NCBI GenBank assembly: GCA_021018995.1
Contig: CM037585.1
Span: 119,186,331 to 119,250,330, forward strand
Source of the DNA: Chloranthus sessilifolius
Lineage: Eukaryota; Streptophyta; Magnoliopsida; Chloranthales; Chloranthaceae
Direction: 5' to 3'
Length of the DNA: 64,000 nucleotides
Shown: positions 11,516 to 22,563 of the stretch, piece after piece
Layout: every line of letters starts with the position of its first letter
How positions within the stretch are numbered: the stretch's first letter is position 1
Translations under genes and position numbers: made by a program
Notes under the pieces: model-generated
Database searches by the model: none
The model's input: only the letters and a program-made list of their open reading frames with translations
Told to the model about the DNA's origin: nothing

Positions 11516-12058
11516 TATATCAGTCGGTTCATTGCACAACTAACTCCAATCTGCATGCCGATCTTCAAACTACTAAGAAAGAACTTGCTCGTTGAATGGA
11601 ATGATGATTGTTAGGCCGCGTTCGATAAAATCAAAAGCTACCTCCTCAACTCACCTATTTTGGTACCACCCGAGCCTGGGAGACCACTCTTAATGTACCT
11701 CTCTACGATGAAAGTCTCGATGGGATGCGTCTTAGGGTAGCATGAAGTGACAGCATGAAGAGAGTAGGTCATTTACTATATAAGCAAAAAGTTTACTGAT
11801 TATGAAACACGTTATTCTCATCTGGAGAAAGCTTGCCTGGCTCTTGTATGGGCTACTCAGAGGCTCCGCCATTACTTGCTATCTTAGGCCGTTCTACTTC
11901 TGGCCCGCATGGATCCGTTGAAATACCTGTTTGAGAAGCCCGCTCTCACTGGGCGGACTGCACGCTGACAGCTTTTATTATCTGAGTTCGACATCACGTA
12001 CATCACTCAGAAGTCAATCAAGGGGCAGGCATTCGTCGATCATCTTGCTGACAATCCT
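11516..12058 (+). pseudogene. pol: First RNase H domain of O, heavily interrupted
   Basis: Reading on in the RT frame gives the usual post-RT sequence. It includes YYISKKFTDYETRYSHLEKA and, further on, LSEFDITYITQKSIKGQAF, which are connection/RNase H signatures of gypsy elements. At least five in-frame stops occur between 11,515 and 12,000. The function would have been removal of the RNA strand during reverse transcription. Confidence 0.75.
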
Positions 12059-12535
12059 TTGCTAGATTATGAGCCTTTGAGAACTGAATTCCCTGATGAG
12101 GACATCCTTTTTATGACAAAAGATGATATAGAAGAAGCTGAAGATTCTTGGGTAATACACTTTGACGGGGTAGCTAATACAGAAGGTCAGGGAGTTGGCG
12201 CCATTCTGATTTTGCCAAAAGGATCTCACATACCCATCTCTATCAAGCTCAACTTCCCTTGCACTAACAACATGGCTGAATATGAAGCTTGTGCCGCTGG
12301 TCTGCAGGTGGATCTTAATCTGAATGTAACTCACCTCCGGGTGTTCGGCGATTCGCAGTTAATTATATGCCAGATGAATGGTGACTAGAAGATGAAAGAT
12401 GAGAAACTGAGCCCTTACCATGAGCACCTCGAGGACCTGATAGCTTTCTTCCAAGATGTGACATTCTCATATGTCCCCTGGATAAGGAATCGCTTTGCCG
12501 ATGCACTAGCAACTTTGGCATCAATAATATAAATC
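12059..12535 (+). pseudogene. pol: Second, archaeal-type RNase H domain of O
   Basis: The product shows WVIHFDGVANTEGQGVGA, NNMAEYEACAAGL, LRVFGDSQLIICQMNG and RNRFADALATLAS in order. This is the acidic constellation (D, E, D, D) of the additional RNase H that characterises the Tat/Ogre lineage. One stop at 12,386-12,388 and another before 12,535 interrupt it. The four acidic positions themselves appear retained. This domain is the strongest lineage marker in O. Confidence 0.85.
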
Positions 12536-12550
12536 TCGTATGGTGCTGAG

Positions 12551-13878
12551 ATGAAGCCGATCATGATCGAGCAAAGGAATGAGCCGGCCTTCTGCCTCCA
12601 GATTGAGGAACCTGCAAAGCTTGATGATGAGCCACTTTGGTTCTCAGATATCAAGAATTTCCTTGAGACCCTAACTTTCCCTGAGGGTACGTCCAAGATG
12701 GACCGACGAACTGTTCAACGTCTAGCGACAGGCTACGTCATTTGTGGGGAATGCCTTTACAAGCGATCCTATAATAACATCTTACTCAGGTACCTTACAG
12801 AAAGTGAAGCAACCAACATCATGAAGGAGATCCACGAAGGAGTATGCGGAGCCCACGTCAGTGGTCACATGCTTGCTAAGAAGATTCTGTGGCAGGGATA
12901 GTTTTGGACCACTATGGAATCGGATTGCTGCAAACATGTTCAGAAATGCTACAAGTATCAGGAACACTCCAGTCTGATACATGCTCCTGCCATCGATCTA
13001 TACTGCATGACCACTCCCTGGCCATTTGCTACTTGGAGCCTTGACGTCGTCAGAATGATTAGCCCAAAAGCATCAAACGGGCATCGGTTCATCATCGTCG
13101 CCATTGAATACTTCACCAAGTGGGTAGAAGCAGCATCATACGCCAACATCACGGCCAGTCACGTCAAGAAGTTTCTCAAGAATAATATTATGTGCCAATT
13201 TGGAGTACCCAAAGATATCATCATGGACAGCGATACAAATTTTGCAAATAAGCGTATCTGAGCCTTCTGTGAGCAATACAAGATCAAGAACCATCACTCG
13301 TCACCTTATCGGCCTCAAACTAATAGAGCTATGGAAGCTACGAACAAAGTGGTCATCCGCATCCTCGAGAAAATGGTCGTCACCTATCGAGATTGGAGGG
13401 AAATGTTGTCATTTACCTTATGGGCCTATAGAACAACGATCTGTACTGCTACAGGGGCAACACCATTCTCCCTTGTGTATGGAACTGAGGCTGTCCTACC
13501 AGTTGAGGTACCCTCACTCCAAATCCTCATGGAATCTGGCTTACCTGAAGTAGAGAGAGAGATCCCACTTCAAACAATTGAATCTATTGGATGAGAAGAG
13601 ACTCCTAGCCTTGTGTCACACTCAGGTGTACCAAGAGCGAATCGCACGCGCATACAATAAATGTATCCGCGGTCGAGATCTAAAGGTAGGAGATACTGTG
13701 CTGAAGATCTTCCCATCCCTCCACGCTGATCCGAAAGAAAAGTTCAAGCCGAACTAGGAAGGACCTTACGTCATTTGAGAAGTAATGCCAGGATACGCCA
13801 TCTGCCTCGCCACTATGGACAGTGATCATCTTCTTGAGCCCATCAATGCTAGATACGTCCAACGGTTCTACTCTTAGT
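12551..13878 (+). pseudogene. pol: Integrase of element O
   Basis: The zinc-binding N terminus reads HEGVCGAHVSGH followed, after a stop at 12,899-12,901, by CYKYQEH, so the last Cys of the HHCC set is Tyr. The core keeps an Asp in WSLDVV, an Asp in IIMDSDTNF and the Glu in AMEATNK, although IEYFTKWVEA differs from the usual IDYFTKW form. A stop lies at 13,259-13,261. After a one-base frame change near 13,575, the C-terminal GPY/F module is visible (KVGDTVLKI, EGPYVI) with two more stops. It would insert element cDNA into the genome. Confidence 0.85.
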
Positions 13879-16800
13879 CTATCGCGATAAGGTAAGTATT
13901 GGTGAAGCAAATACGTGACTGCTTAAGGACCACCCAAAAGAGGCCATCATTCCAAACACAGTAGCCGAAAAGCATCCCTAAAAATGATGATATCCTTTGC
14001 TATCCCATTTGAACCTGGGCCTTTCTTTTAATAACCCCCTTTCCCAAAAAAAATGTATATAAGTACATACACAAAAAAAGAGAGAGAGAAGTAAAATTAC
14101 CATCAAAATCCAAAGAAAAAAAGAAGCAAAATATCAAAAAGAGATTGCTTAAAATAAAATGAAAAGAAAAAAATCATGGGGCATGTACAGTCAGATCCCC
14201 AAGGAAGAAAGTATGTTGAGAAAACTGAAGCCATATCAGGGAAACCCTTTTAGCCTAGCATACCTTCAAATCCCAACCTAACCCATGGCCAAGCTACACC
14301 CTGAAAAAAGCCCTCTTTTAGGTTCACAAGCAGTCATAATATCTGTTAAGTCAACACAAGCCAAGTTGTGAGACAATACCAGAACCCCATTCAGCCAGCT
14401 ATGATGGAATCGACGTCTATGTCGTGATTGTTAAAAAAAAGAAATGAAGAAAAAATAAAAAAAATAAAAAATAAAATAAAAATATAAGCTCAAAGCAAGA
14501 TGGACGTGGTGAAATCTCGAAAGGGCGCTACGGGTAAAAACAACGAGTTTATGCGGACCAGGCGAAAACCCGAAAGGGCGCTTGGGGTAAGAGAGCTAAG
14601 CCCATGGACGTAGTGAGAAAGGGCGCCACGGGTAAGCAAAGGAGATAAATAAATAAAAAAAAGGAAAAAAGAAAATGAAGGTTTACACTAATTGAGAAGA
14701 TTGATGCTTGAGGAGCCCTCTTGGTTACTCTCTTTGATACCCTTTTTCGACTGGGCCGCTCATGCTAGTTCAAGACGGGTCCCGACTAGAATTGTCTTTG
14801 TGAAATTGCTTTGTCAAATATATGACTCAAGGTAAGGAGAAAGGTTTGACTCAATTCAAAGGGATTAATGTTTCAGCCTTGGTAAAATCTAGAAACTCAC
14901 TCAGGTTCAACTGCATAAAAGAGTTCGACTATGCAAAAAATGGGACCCGTTACTCCATCTCACTGTCAAGGCATAAAAAAAAAAGCCAAAAACAAAAAAT
15001 CAAGAAAAATCCAAATACCAAAAAATATGTATATATTTCTACTCATTTCCATGTACATATTTCCAGCATCATATTTCAATCTCAAAAATGAAGAAAAATA
15101 ATAAAAAATCTTCAAAAATAAAAATCCAAAAAATATCTTAAAATTGAAAAAGTGTAGGTAAAAATTTACTTCTCCTTCTGTTATTTAGGATGCATTTTCT
15201 TTATATATGTATAAACAAAAAAAAGAGATTGACGTTTTCTTAAGAATGTGCAGAAACATCAAAACGGTCCGAAGCCTTGAAGCCGGCAACCTCTCGGCGA
15301 TGGACAAATCATATGAAGCACCTCACCACCGACGTCAGGTCTATTAAAAAAAAAGAGAAAGAAAAAAGAAAATCATTGTGAAAAAATTAATAATAATAAA
15401 AAATAGAATAATAATAATAATAAATAAATAAATAAAATTATAAATCTGTGAACTTTTTATGCACATCTACGCACTCGCGTATTTTCGATGCGGTAAAATG
15501 TCAATATTTTATTGGCAACACAGCTGTGTAAAATTAATGTCCTAGGTCAAAGGTTCGCCTTGGATCCATGGATCCTATTTCAAAGTAGGAGCGACGGTGT
15601 CAATTTCGGTCAAACAGTCAATGCTTGGATCGAATTGATTCCACTGCTATATCTTTGCCCTGATCGCTCCATTTTTTGGTTTCTAGTGAACTTGAGTGCC
15701 TTGTACTTTAAGTTCGTCACGTGATATTTTCGGAGGTGTAGACTCTTGGTCTGCACTGTCTGAGCAAGCGCCCTACGAGGTTTGAGGTTCGGATAACTCC
15801 GTCCTCTAAAAGATCCATTGTTGGATTGATTTCAACCTATCAGATACGAAACTACGTCAGACAACTATGTGCAAACATGCACACAAAAGGGCTCATTCCT
15901 TTTATTTTTACGCGGCTTAAAAACTCTGTATTGGCGTAGTGTCCACAGAAATTATCGCCATAAATGCGGATATCCGTATGATGGTCGTTTGTTCCCATAA
16001 ATTATACCGGGGCAGGTCCGGGTCGGGGCTTCCATTCCTTTGCTGCTTATTGCCCCTAATGGGTGCATGTTTATGCATAGTTATTCATTTGTAACTTCAT
16101 TGATGACGGATGCGAAGATTGAGTATCCTTCGGTGGACACCCAATTCTGACCCGGTCTTTTCGATATCATATGAACTTGAGTACGTTGGCTCCAGTTTCG
16201 TCGCAAAATATTACGGAGGCACGGGCTCTTGGTATGCGTTGTTTGGACGTGCGCCTCCCGAGGTTCGAGGTCCAGATAATGCTTGTTTAAAAAAAAAATG
16301 GAAAAGGCAATCTTTAAAAAAAGAAAAAAGAGAAGAAGAATAAATTTGTGTTTTCCCACAGAGTGATGCACAAGCATAAGGCGGTAAAATGCCAATATTT
16401 TATCAGCAATGCAACTGTGCCATATTAAAGTCCTAAGTCAGAGGTTCACCTCGGATCTTTGGATCCTGCTTTAAGGTAGGAGCAACGGTGTCGGTCCCGG
16501 TCAAACAGTCAATATTTCGATCAAGTCAACTCCACTGCTAAATTTTTACAAGGAGTGCCCTGTTTTAGATTCATATGAACTTAAGTGTCTTAAGCTTCAG
16601 ATTCTCCGTTGGAAAAGGTCAATCATTGGTTGAGACCAACCTGTTGAGAATGAGATTACGTATCAATCAAACTATGTGCAATCATGCATTCAGAAAGGTT
16701 CATTTCCCTTTATTTTTCTGCAAGCTTAAAACCTGTATGGGCAGCGGTATCCCTGTAAAGTGTATGCCATGCATCTGGTATCCGTATGATGGTCATTTGT

Positions 16801-17044
16801 TTCTATAAATTATACCCAGGCAGGTCCGGGTCAGGGCATCCATTGCCTTTATTATTGATTACTGCCCCTGATGGGTACATGATTATGTATAGTTAATTGA
16901 TATTTATGATCATTGTCAGCAGAGATTAGGATTGGATGTCCCTTTAGGAAGACGCCCTAATGTCTGGTTGGATCTATTCAAAGGTAGTTGAAGTTGGATA
17001 CTCTTAGTCATGTTGATCAAGGGCATGCATGCTTTCAACATGGC
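13879..17044 (+). other. 3' untranslated region of O, left part, with tandem repeats
   Basis: No gene is supportable. Three copies of a GAAAGGGCGC-containing phrase occur at about 14,519, 14,573 and 14,615, a feature common in Tat 3' regions. A long tandem duplication follows: the sequence from 15,491 (CGGTAAAATG) to about 16,100 recurs from 16,382 to about 16,900, an offset of 891 bases. Both copies include GGTAGGAGCAACGGTGTC-like and GTATGATGGTC phrases. Adenine-rich low-complexity stretches fill 14,040-15,470. Confidence 0.65.
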
Positions 17045-17049
17045 ACGTC
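17045..17049. repeat. Left target-site duplication of element I (ACGTC)
   Basis: ACGTC precedes the LTR start at 17,050 and follows the 3' LTR end at 34,902-34,906. The perfect match fixes the borders of I within O. Confidence 0.9.
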
Positions 17050-19503
17050 TGTTAAGACCTGAAAAGTACTACTTTTCACCCCTTAACTTAATCTCTGTTA
17101 AACCCTTAATCATTTAATAAATGTGTTTTAAGTCTATTCTGTAGGTAATAAGCAACAGCTGCAAATAAACCCCTAACCATGCCAAGAAGCCTACTGGTGA
17201 CCCAGAAGCCCCTCAAAAATGTGAATGTTAAACCCAGACAGATAATTGGCTGCAACAGAGGCATAGCAAAGCAGAAACAAATCAAAGAGAATGCCTCGCG
17301 CAGATGTCGCAGGGCTCAATCAAATCAGAAAGAATACATCGTGCAGTTGTCGCGGGCTTCAAAAGGGAGCACCCCAACTGGTCACGCAGTCTTCACGCCG
17401 TTCGCGCGCAGATGGGTGTCAGCGGGGAGTAAAAATACACTTCTCGAGGCTCAGTCTTAAGCGCTCGTGAAGTACTCGCGTAGCTCAAGAGATGAGTCTT
17501 CAAGATTCGCGCAATTCACTGAATGGAGGGAGATCCAAGAATTCCAGCGCGCGACTTTTGCGCAGTGGCCGCGGGACACACACTTTTAAGGAACTGCTTG
17601 CGCGATCTAGAAGCCTATGTACTTTGTTCTCTTCGCGAGGATAGCTCCGAGATTCAACAAGGAACGAACTGCGCACGCCATTCTCACGCCATTCAAATAC
17701 AAAGACCAATCCCTCAACGACCAAACCATCCCCGCGATGACCCAAGTACTAACCTCGCGACTACAAGAGCTTCAAGTCAAAGCAACCCCGCGACACCAAT
17801 TCTACCACGCGGCAAGACCTGCAAACCTTTTCTACCGAGTGAGGATCGAGTTCTAAATTTCTCCCTACTTCTGTAAGGGCAATATGGGAATCTCCAGCGA
17901 TTAGGGCACGCACTCCAATGCTCTAATCTCCGTGCACGTGCCCCAAGGCATCCAAGGGACAAGAATGGGCCACAATTGCATTAATGAAATTAGGGTTTTC
18001 CTAACACTAATTCATAGAGAACCGACTGCTATATAAGCCTAAGCCTAGCTTAGGTTTAAAGGACTTTTTGATCGACTTTTGTCTTGACTTCTGTGCTTCT
18101 TCTTGAAATCGACTGTAGAAATTATAGTAGGCTAAGTTTAGGATTTAAGAGTTTTCTTTTTCCTTTTTCCTTCTCTCCATAGTCTAGCACTTGCTAGCTA
18201 TGCCTTTTGTATGATTATTTGGTATAGATTTTAATGGAGTTTTTGTAATAGGATCTGTTGCATGTATGGGATGGTGTTTTTGTTGTGAATTGTGTTGTAC
18301 AAGGTTGTTGCCTTGAGATCCTCCATTGCTAAGTTATTTTGTAAGCAATGGAAGATTGCTTTTAAGATTTTATTTAGATCCAAGTGACCTGTGTGTCCAG
18401 GTTAGGCACATTGCAGGCCTTCTCCCACCACAGGATCCACTAAGTTTGAATTCCCATGGGAGCTTGCGCTGGTAGCCCTGTGAACATGGTGGCGGCAGCA
18501 ATGTTCTTGTCCTGTCTTAGACCTCTGTGGATAGTCTGTGACCATTCAAGTGGATAGATTATAGCCCTAGGGTGAGGCCAATTCACAGAACTAAGACAGA
18601 TTCTTTTTCTCTGCACTTGTGCTTATAGCCTTGTGAGAGATTGTGCAAAGACAGACTCCCTTATATTTGTATAGACCCACCATCAGATTGCATATCTGAT
18701 TTGGCTGTAGAGATCGTAGGCTTGTGACTGGATCACTGCTATCTTTCTAAAGCAGTGAACATCCAAGCTTAAAAGCTAGTACTCAAACTCTTGCTGGTCC
18801 TGTGTGTCAAGGCTCGTGCACTCTGTAGGCCTAGCCCCACACACAAAACTTTAGAAGTTGAGGTTCCTATGGATTCTTAAGCTTGTAGCCTGGATGAAGT
18901 AGTGCCTATAATGATAATTTTTTTCTGACCCATCTCTAGATTGTGGTTCCCTTATTGGATAGTCTGTGACCATTTAAGTAGACAGGTTATAGCCATAAGG
19001 GATATGATCATGGCACAGGGGTGAGTTGGATCCTTTCTCCTCTTTGGTGATAATGTAGCCATTGGACAGGATTTCTATAGCAGCAGATCTGAATCTGAGT
19101 TATAAGACCCATCAGATCTATACCTAATAATATACTTCTCACCCTTTTATATTTATTTTCTCACACTCCAACCTCTTTCTGAACCCTTTCTGTAGTTTAG
19201 ACATTAAGTTACCTTAGGATTTAGATTATAGTAACCTTAAATCCCCCTCCATTTAGGATTGCCAGATCTATAGTAAGATCTGGAGAGCCTACTAAAGATA
19301 GCTCCCTTAGAGCTTTAGATCAACCTTCCCTGTGGGACAAACTCTTACTTATCAAAACTTGCTACAACAGGCCTTGTATCTTGCAGGACTGTGTATAGTT
19401 TAGGCTTGCTGCTTTGCACTCCACCTTTCATTCATTTTCATTCACCCCATTCTTATCACTGTCTCCAATAAAGTCAGTAGCAAGAACTTAAAATAGCCTA
19501 ACA
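17050..19503 (+). repeat. 5' LTR of element I
   Basis: It starts TGTTAAGACCTGAAAAG and ends AATAGCCTAACA. Between about 17,290 and 17,860, upstream of the TATA box, the sequence is strewn with CGCG-centred words (TCGCGCAG, GTCGCGGG, CTCGCGAC and variants). The same kind of wording recurs in the internal region at 25.77-26.43 kb. Reading frames in this zone, for example 17,523-17,876, are also open in the 3' LTR but have no recognisable domain. Confidence 0.92.
18030..18037 (+). promoter_or_regulatory. TATA box in the I 5' LTR
   Basis: TATATAAG in the context GACTGCTATATAAGCC is conserved at the same place in the 3' LTR (33,433-33,440). It is the likely LTR promoter. Confidence 0.6.
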
Positions 19504-19509
19504 AGTTTT

Positions 19510-19527
19510 TGGCGCCGCTGCCGGGGA
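19510..19527 (+). other. Primer binding site of I (tRNA-Asp type)
   Basis: TGGCGCCGCTGCCGGGGA starts six bases after the LTR end. It is complementary, apart from one base, to the 3' end of plant tRNA-Asp, the usual primer of Athila elements. Confidence 0.85.
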
Positions 19528-19788
19528 ATAACTTGATCTATTAGTAGACTCTAGATTTTTATATTCTTTATTCTTTGGTAGCTGTACTTGTGAATAATTG
19601 ATACTGCTGATTTACATTTTGAATTTTTCTTACAGATGTGGACCGTAACAGAGAAGGAGAGTAGAATTGTACTAGGAGTCTAGCTACCTCTGTTTGCACT
19701 TCTCTAACCTTCAAAACCTCAATTTATTTCTCCTTTGAAGATTCCATAGCAGCTGATTAGAATAGTTGTAAATTTTGTTAAGTGCAAT
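19528..19788 (+). other. Leader of element I
   Basis: Non-coding sequence between the primer site and the gag start, T-rich at its beginning. No other feature is seen in it. Confidence 0.5.
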
Positions 19789-20583
19789 GTGCCTACGAAT
19801 AGTCTTCCCTGCTGTTGGTGTGTGTGCATGTTAGGAAGGAGATCCCTCAGTCCTACATTAGAGCCTGCTAACCCTGAGATAGAAAGGGGTAGAAGACCGA
19901 GAAGGCATAGACACACCACAGTCGAGCCCCCTATTGAAATTGAGACAACAGTTATGGGTGAAGAGCAACCTAGAACATTGAAGGAATTGAATGCTCTGGA
20001 TGATTACAATTCTCCATTCAGCATTCAATTCCCAGATGTTCAGGGAAACTATGAGATCAAAACTTCCATCATCCAAATGCTTCCCTCTTTCCATGGGCTT
20101 AGCAAGGAAGACCCTTACAAGCACATTGACCAGTTCTTGGCCCTGTGCACGACGTTCTCCATTGCTGGTTTGGGATCAAAAGCCACTAGGTTAAAGTTCT
20201 TTCCTTTCTTCCTAAAGGACAGGGCCATGACCTGGTTATCTACTCTCCCAAACCACAACATCACTTCCTGGAAAGACCTCCAGACAAGATTTCTGTCTAA
20301 ATTTTTCTCAGAGACCAAAACCAGCCAATTGAGGAAAGGCATACTTGCTTTTGCCCAGTCCCCAACTGAAGATTTTAATCAAGCCTGGGACAAATTTAAG
20401 GAGATGCTCAAACAATGTACCCACCACAAGATCCCTGACTGGCAGCTTATCCAAAGCTTCTACAATGGGATTGATGAGAAAAGCAGAGACATGGTAGATG
20501 CCTCTTGTGGTGGAACGTACATGTATAAAACAACTGATGAGGCATGGGACTTGTTCGAGGTCATTAGCGAAAATGCTTTCTAG
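19789..20583 (+). CDS. gag: Athila-type gag, N-terminal and capsid region (I)
   Basis: An uninterrupted 264-residue product. After a basic N-terminal stretch (RGRRPRRHRHT), residues from about 90 match the retrotransposon gag domain: FHGLSKEDPYKHIDQF, LKDRAMTWLSTLP, SWKDLQTRFLSKFF and FYNGIDEKSRDMVDASCGGT. The last block is characteristic of Athila gag. The frame ends just past the capsid region; the nucleocapsid part is displaced to another frame downstream. It would form the cytoplasmic particle. This is the longest intact domain in the nest, but as it lacks its C terminus it is best viewed as a relic. Confidence 0.85.
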   Translation: MPTNSLPCCWCVCMLGRRSLSPTLEPANPEIERGRRPRRHRHTTVEPPIEIETTVMGEEQPRTLKELNALDDYNSPFSIQFPDVQGNYEIKTSIIQMLPSFHGLSKEDPYKHIDQFLALCTTFSIAGLGSKATRLKFFPFFLKDRAMTWLSTLPNHNITSWKDLQTRFLSKFFSETKTSQLRKGILAFAQSPTEDFNQAWDKFKEMLKQCTHHKIPDWQLIQSFYNGIDEKSRDMVDASCGGTYMYKTTDEAWDLFEVISENAF

Positions 20584-20639
20584 AAGATGTCCTCATCTAG
20601 ATCTGTCCAAAAGAGCCTTCTCCTAAGCTGGGGTTAGCT

Positions 20640-21569
20640 GAAACTTCTAAAGGAAAAATGTATGAAATTAGGATAAATGATGACCTGAGAATGCAGATGG
20701 CCAATCTTACTGATAGATTTGATAAACTTTTAACTGTGGTGCAGACCAGAATGGCTGCACAGGTGATGGAGGCATGTCTGATATGCCAATCCCCACAACA
20801 CACAGTGGAAGTGTACCCATCTGCAGGACAATACCCTGAGTATGTGATGGAATAGGCTGGTGCTGCCCAATCTTTTGGACAACAATTATCTGGTGGCTAC
20901 AATAAACAGCCATATGGATACCAGTACCAAAATACTAGTTACCAATGGAGAGACCACCCAAATTTGAGGTGGAGGCAAGACAATTATATGCAACCACAAC
21001 AGATGTTAGCCTTACCTCAAAGGCCGCAGTAGCAGTTTAACCAGGGATATGCCCCAAGGTCAAATTTTCAACAGCAACAGCAACCCCAGCAACAAAATTA
21101 ATTGGTAGTTCCCCCACCTCAGCCCCGAAGTGCTTCTTTTGAGGACTAGGTTTTGGCCCGATTGCAAAGTCTTGGACCTTTAAATCAGACTGTGACTTCT
21201 CACAGTCAAAGCATTAAGAAAATAGAAGAATAGCTGGGTCAAATAGCCAATGCCTTGGCTAAAAGAGAGGAGGGCAGGTTGCCAAGCCAACCAGTAGCCA
21301 ACCCTAAGGGCCAGTATTCGATTGGAAAAGGCTCCTCAAATTTTGAGGGGGCTAATGCCATCACAGCCCTAAGGTCTGGCAGGCTGGTAGACAACCAGGT
21401 GGGAAAGGGACAAGGAGAGGTCATTCCCAAGGAACTATCGAGTGAAAGCGATAAGGACTTTGTTAGAGCACAGAGTCAAGAATTGCCTGCTACCCTTCAA
21501 CAAGGGAAAAATAAAGAGGTTGTAGTTGAGCCTCAACAGGAAATAAAAATAGAAAAAAGAAAAAAATAA
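20640..21569 (+). pseudogene. gag: gag C-terminal (nucleocapsid) part of I
   Basis: Reading in a different frame from the capsid, the sequence encodes a coiled segment and then CLICQSPQHTVEVYPS, a zinc-knuckle relic in which the last Cys is Tyr. A Gln-rich stretch follows, with HPNLRWRQDNY, a motif seen in Athila nucleocapsids. Stops interrupt it near 20,855, 21,030, 21,102, 21,149 and 21,231. The segment 21,255-21,569 ends in a lysine-rich tail before the protease. Confidence 0.7.
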
Positions 21570-21659
21570 AAGTTCAGTCATAGGCTTGCAGCTGAGGAAC
21601 CCTCAAGCTTTGAGTGGCCACCATTTTGATAAAGGCGAGCAGATGATCGAGGAAATGAT

Positions 21660-22464
21660 GGAGACCTTTGAGTAGGTCAAGATAAATTTACCTCTGCTTG
21701 ATGCAATCTGACAGGTCCCAGCTTATGCAAAGTTTTTGAAAGACCTTTGTACTCAGAAAAGGAAGGCCAGAGGCCATTTGCCCAAAAAGGTCTTTGCAAC
21801 TGATACAGTTAATTCTGTATTAACCATGACAATGCCTGAGAAGTTGCAAGACCCAGGGATACCCACTATGCCCTGTATTATTGGTGACCACACGATTGGA
21901 AGGGACATTTTAGACCATGGATCCAGTGTTAATCTGCTACCATACAGTGTGTATCAGCAGCTAGGTTTGGGGGAGCTGAAGCCCACCCCCATTGTTCTAT
22001 TGATGGTTGATAGGTCTGAGAGGAAACTCATGAGAGTGGTTGAGGATGTCCTAGTGGGCGTAGACAAGTTCTTCTACCTTGCAGACTTCCTTGTTTTGGA
22101 CATGGGCTGCAATAAGAGTACATCCCCGATACCTATTATTCTGGGCAGACCATTCTTGGCCACTGCCAATGCATGCATTCAATGCAGGTCTGGGATTATG
22201 GAGGTCACTTTTGGTCATGTGAAAGTAGAGCTTAATGTGTACAACTGTGCAAAGTACCCTCAGCTGGACAATGAGGACTGCTTTACAGTGAATGTACTAG
22301 AAGAAGTTGTTGAAGAAGAACTGCCCACTCTGTTGGAGTGGGGCAACATTTTCACTAATTTAACTAAAGTTTGGAACATGGTAGAGGAAGGAAGTCTAGC
22401 TTTAATGCCAGAAGACATGTCCCCATTGAGGTGTTCTGTGGGCTTAGTGCAGCATTCCAATTGA
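21660..22464 (+). pseudogene. Aspartic protease region of I
   Basis: The product has the Athila protease layout: KINLPLLDAI and PAYAKFLKDLC at the start, then IGDHTIGRDILDHGSS, VNLLPYSVYQQLGLGELKP and IPIILGRPFLATANA. The active-site triplet reads D-H-G at 21,913-21,921, whereas Athila proteases usually show a hydrophobic residue or Ser/Thr in the middle, so the site is probably impaired. Stops lie just before 21,736 and at 22,462-22,464. It is in phase with the RT that follows. Confidence 0.8.
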
Positions 22465-22563
22465 AAACCTATATTGCTGCCCCTTCCTCCAACCAACAAT
22501 GCACCAATCCTGCCATCCATCTAACAAGCCCCTGATCTGGGGCTCAAGAAGCTTTCAGAGACA

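Noticed and set aside
17523-17876. Reading frame in the I LTR, also open in the 3' LTR (32,926-33,279)
   Set aside because: It lies in U3 upstream of the TATA box, its composition follows the word repeats, and no domain is seen. Shared openness is explained by LTR identity.
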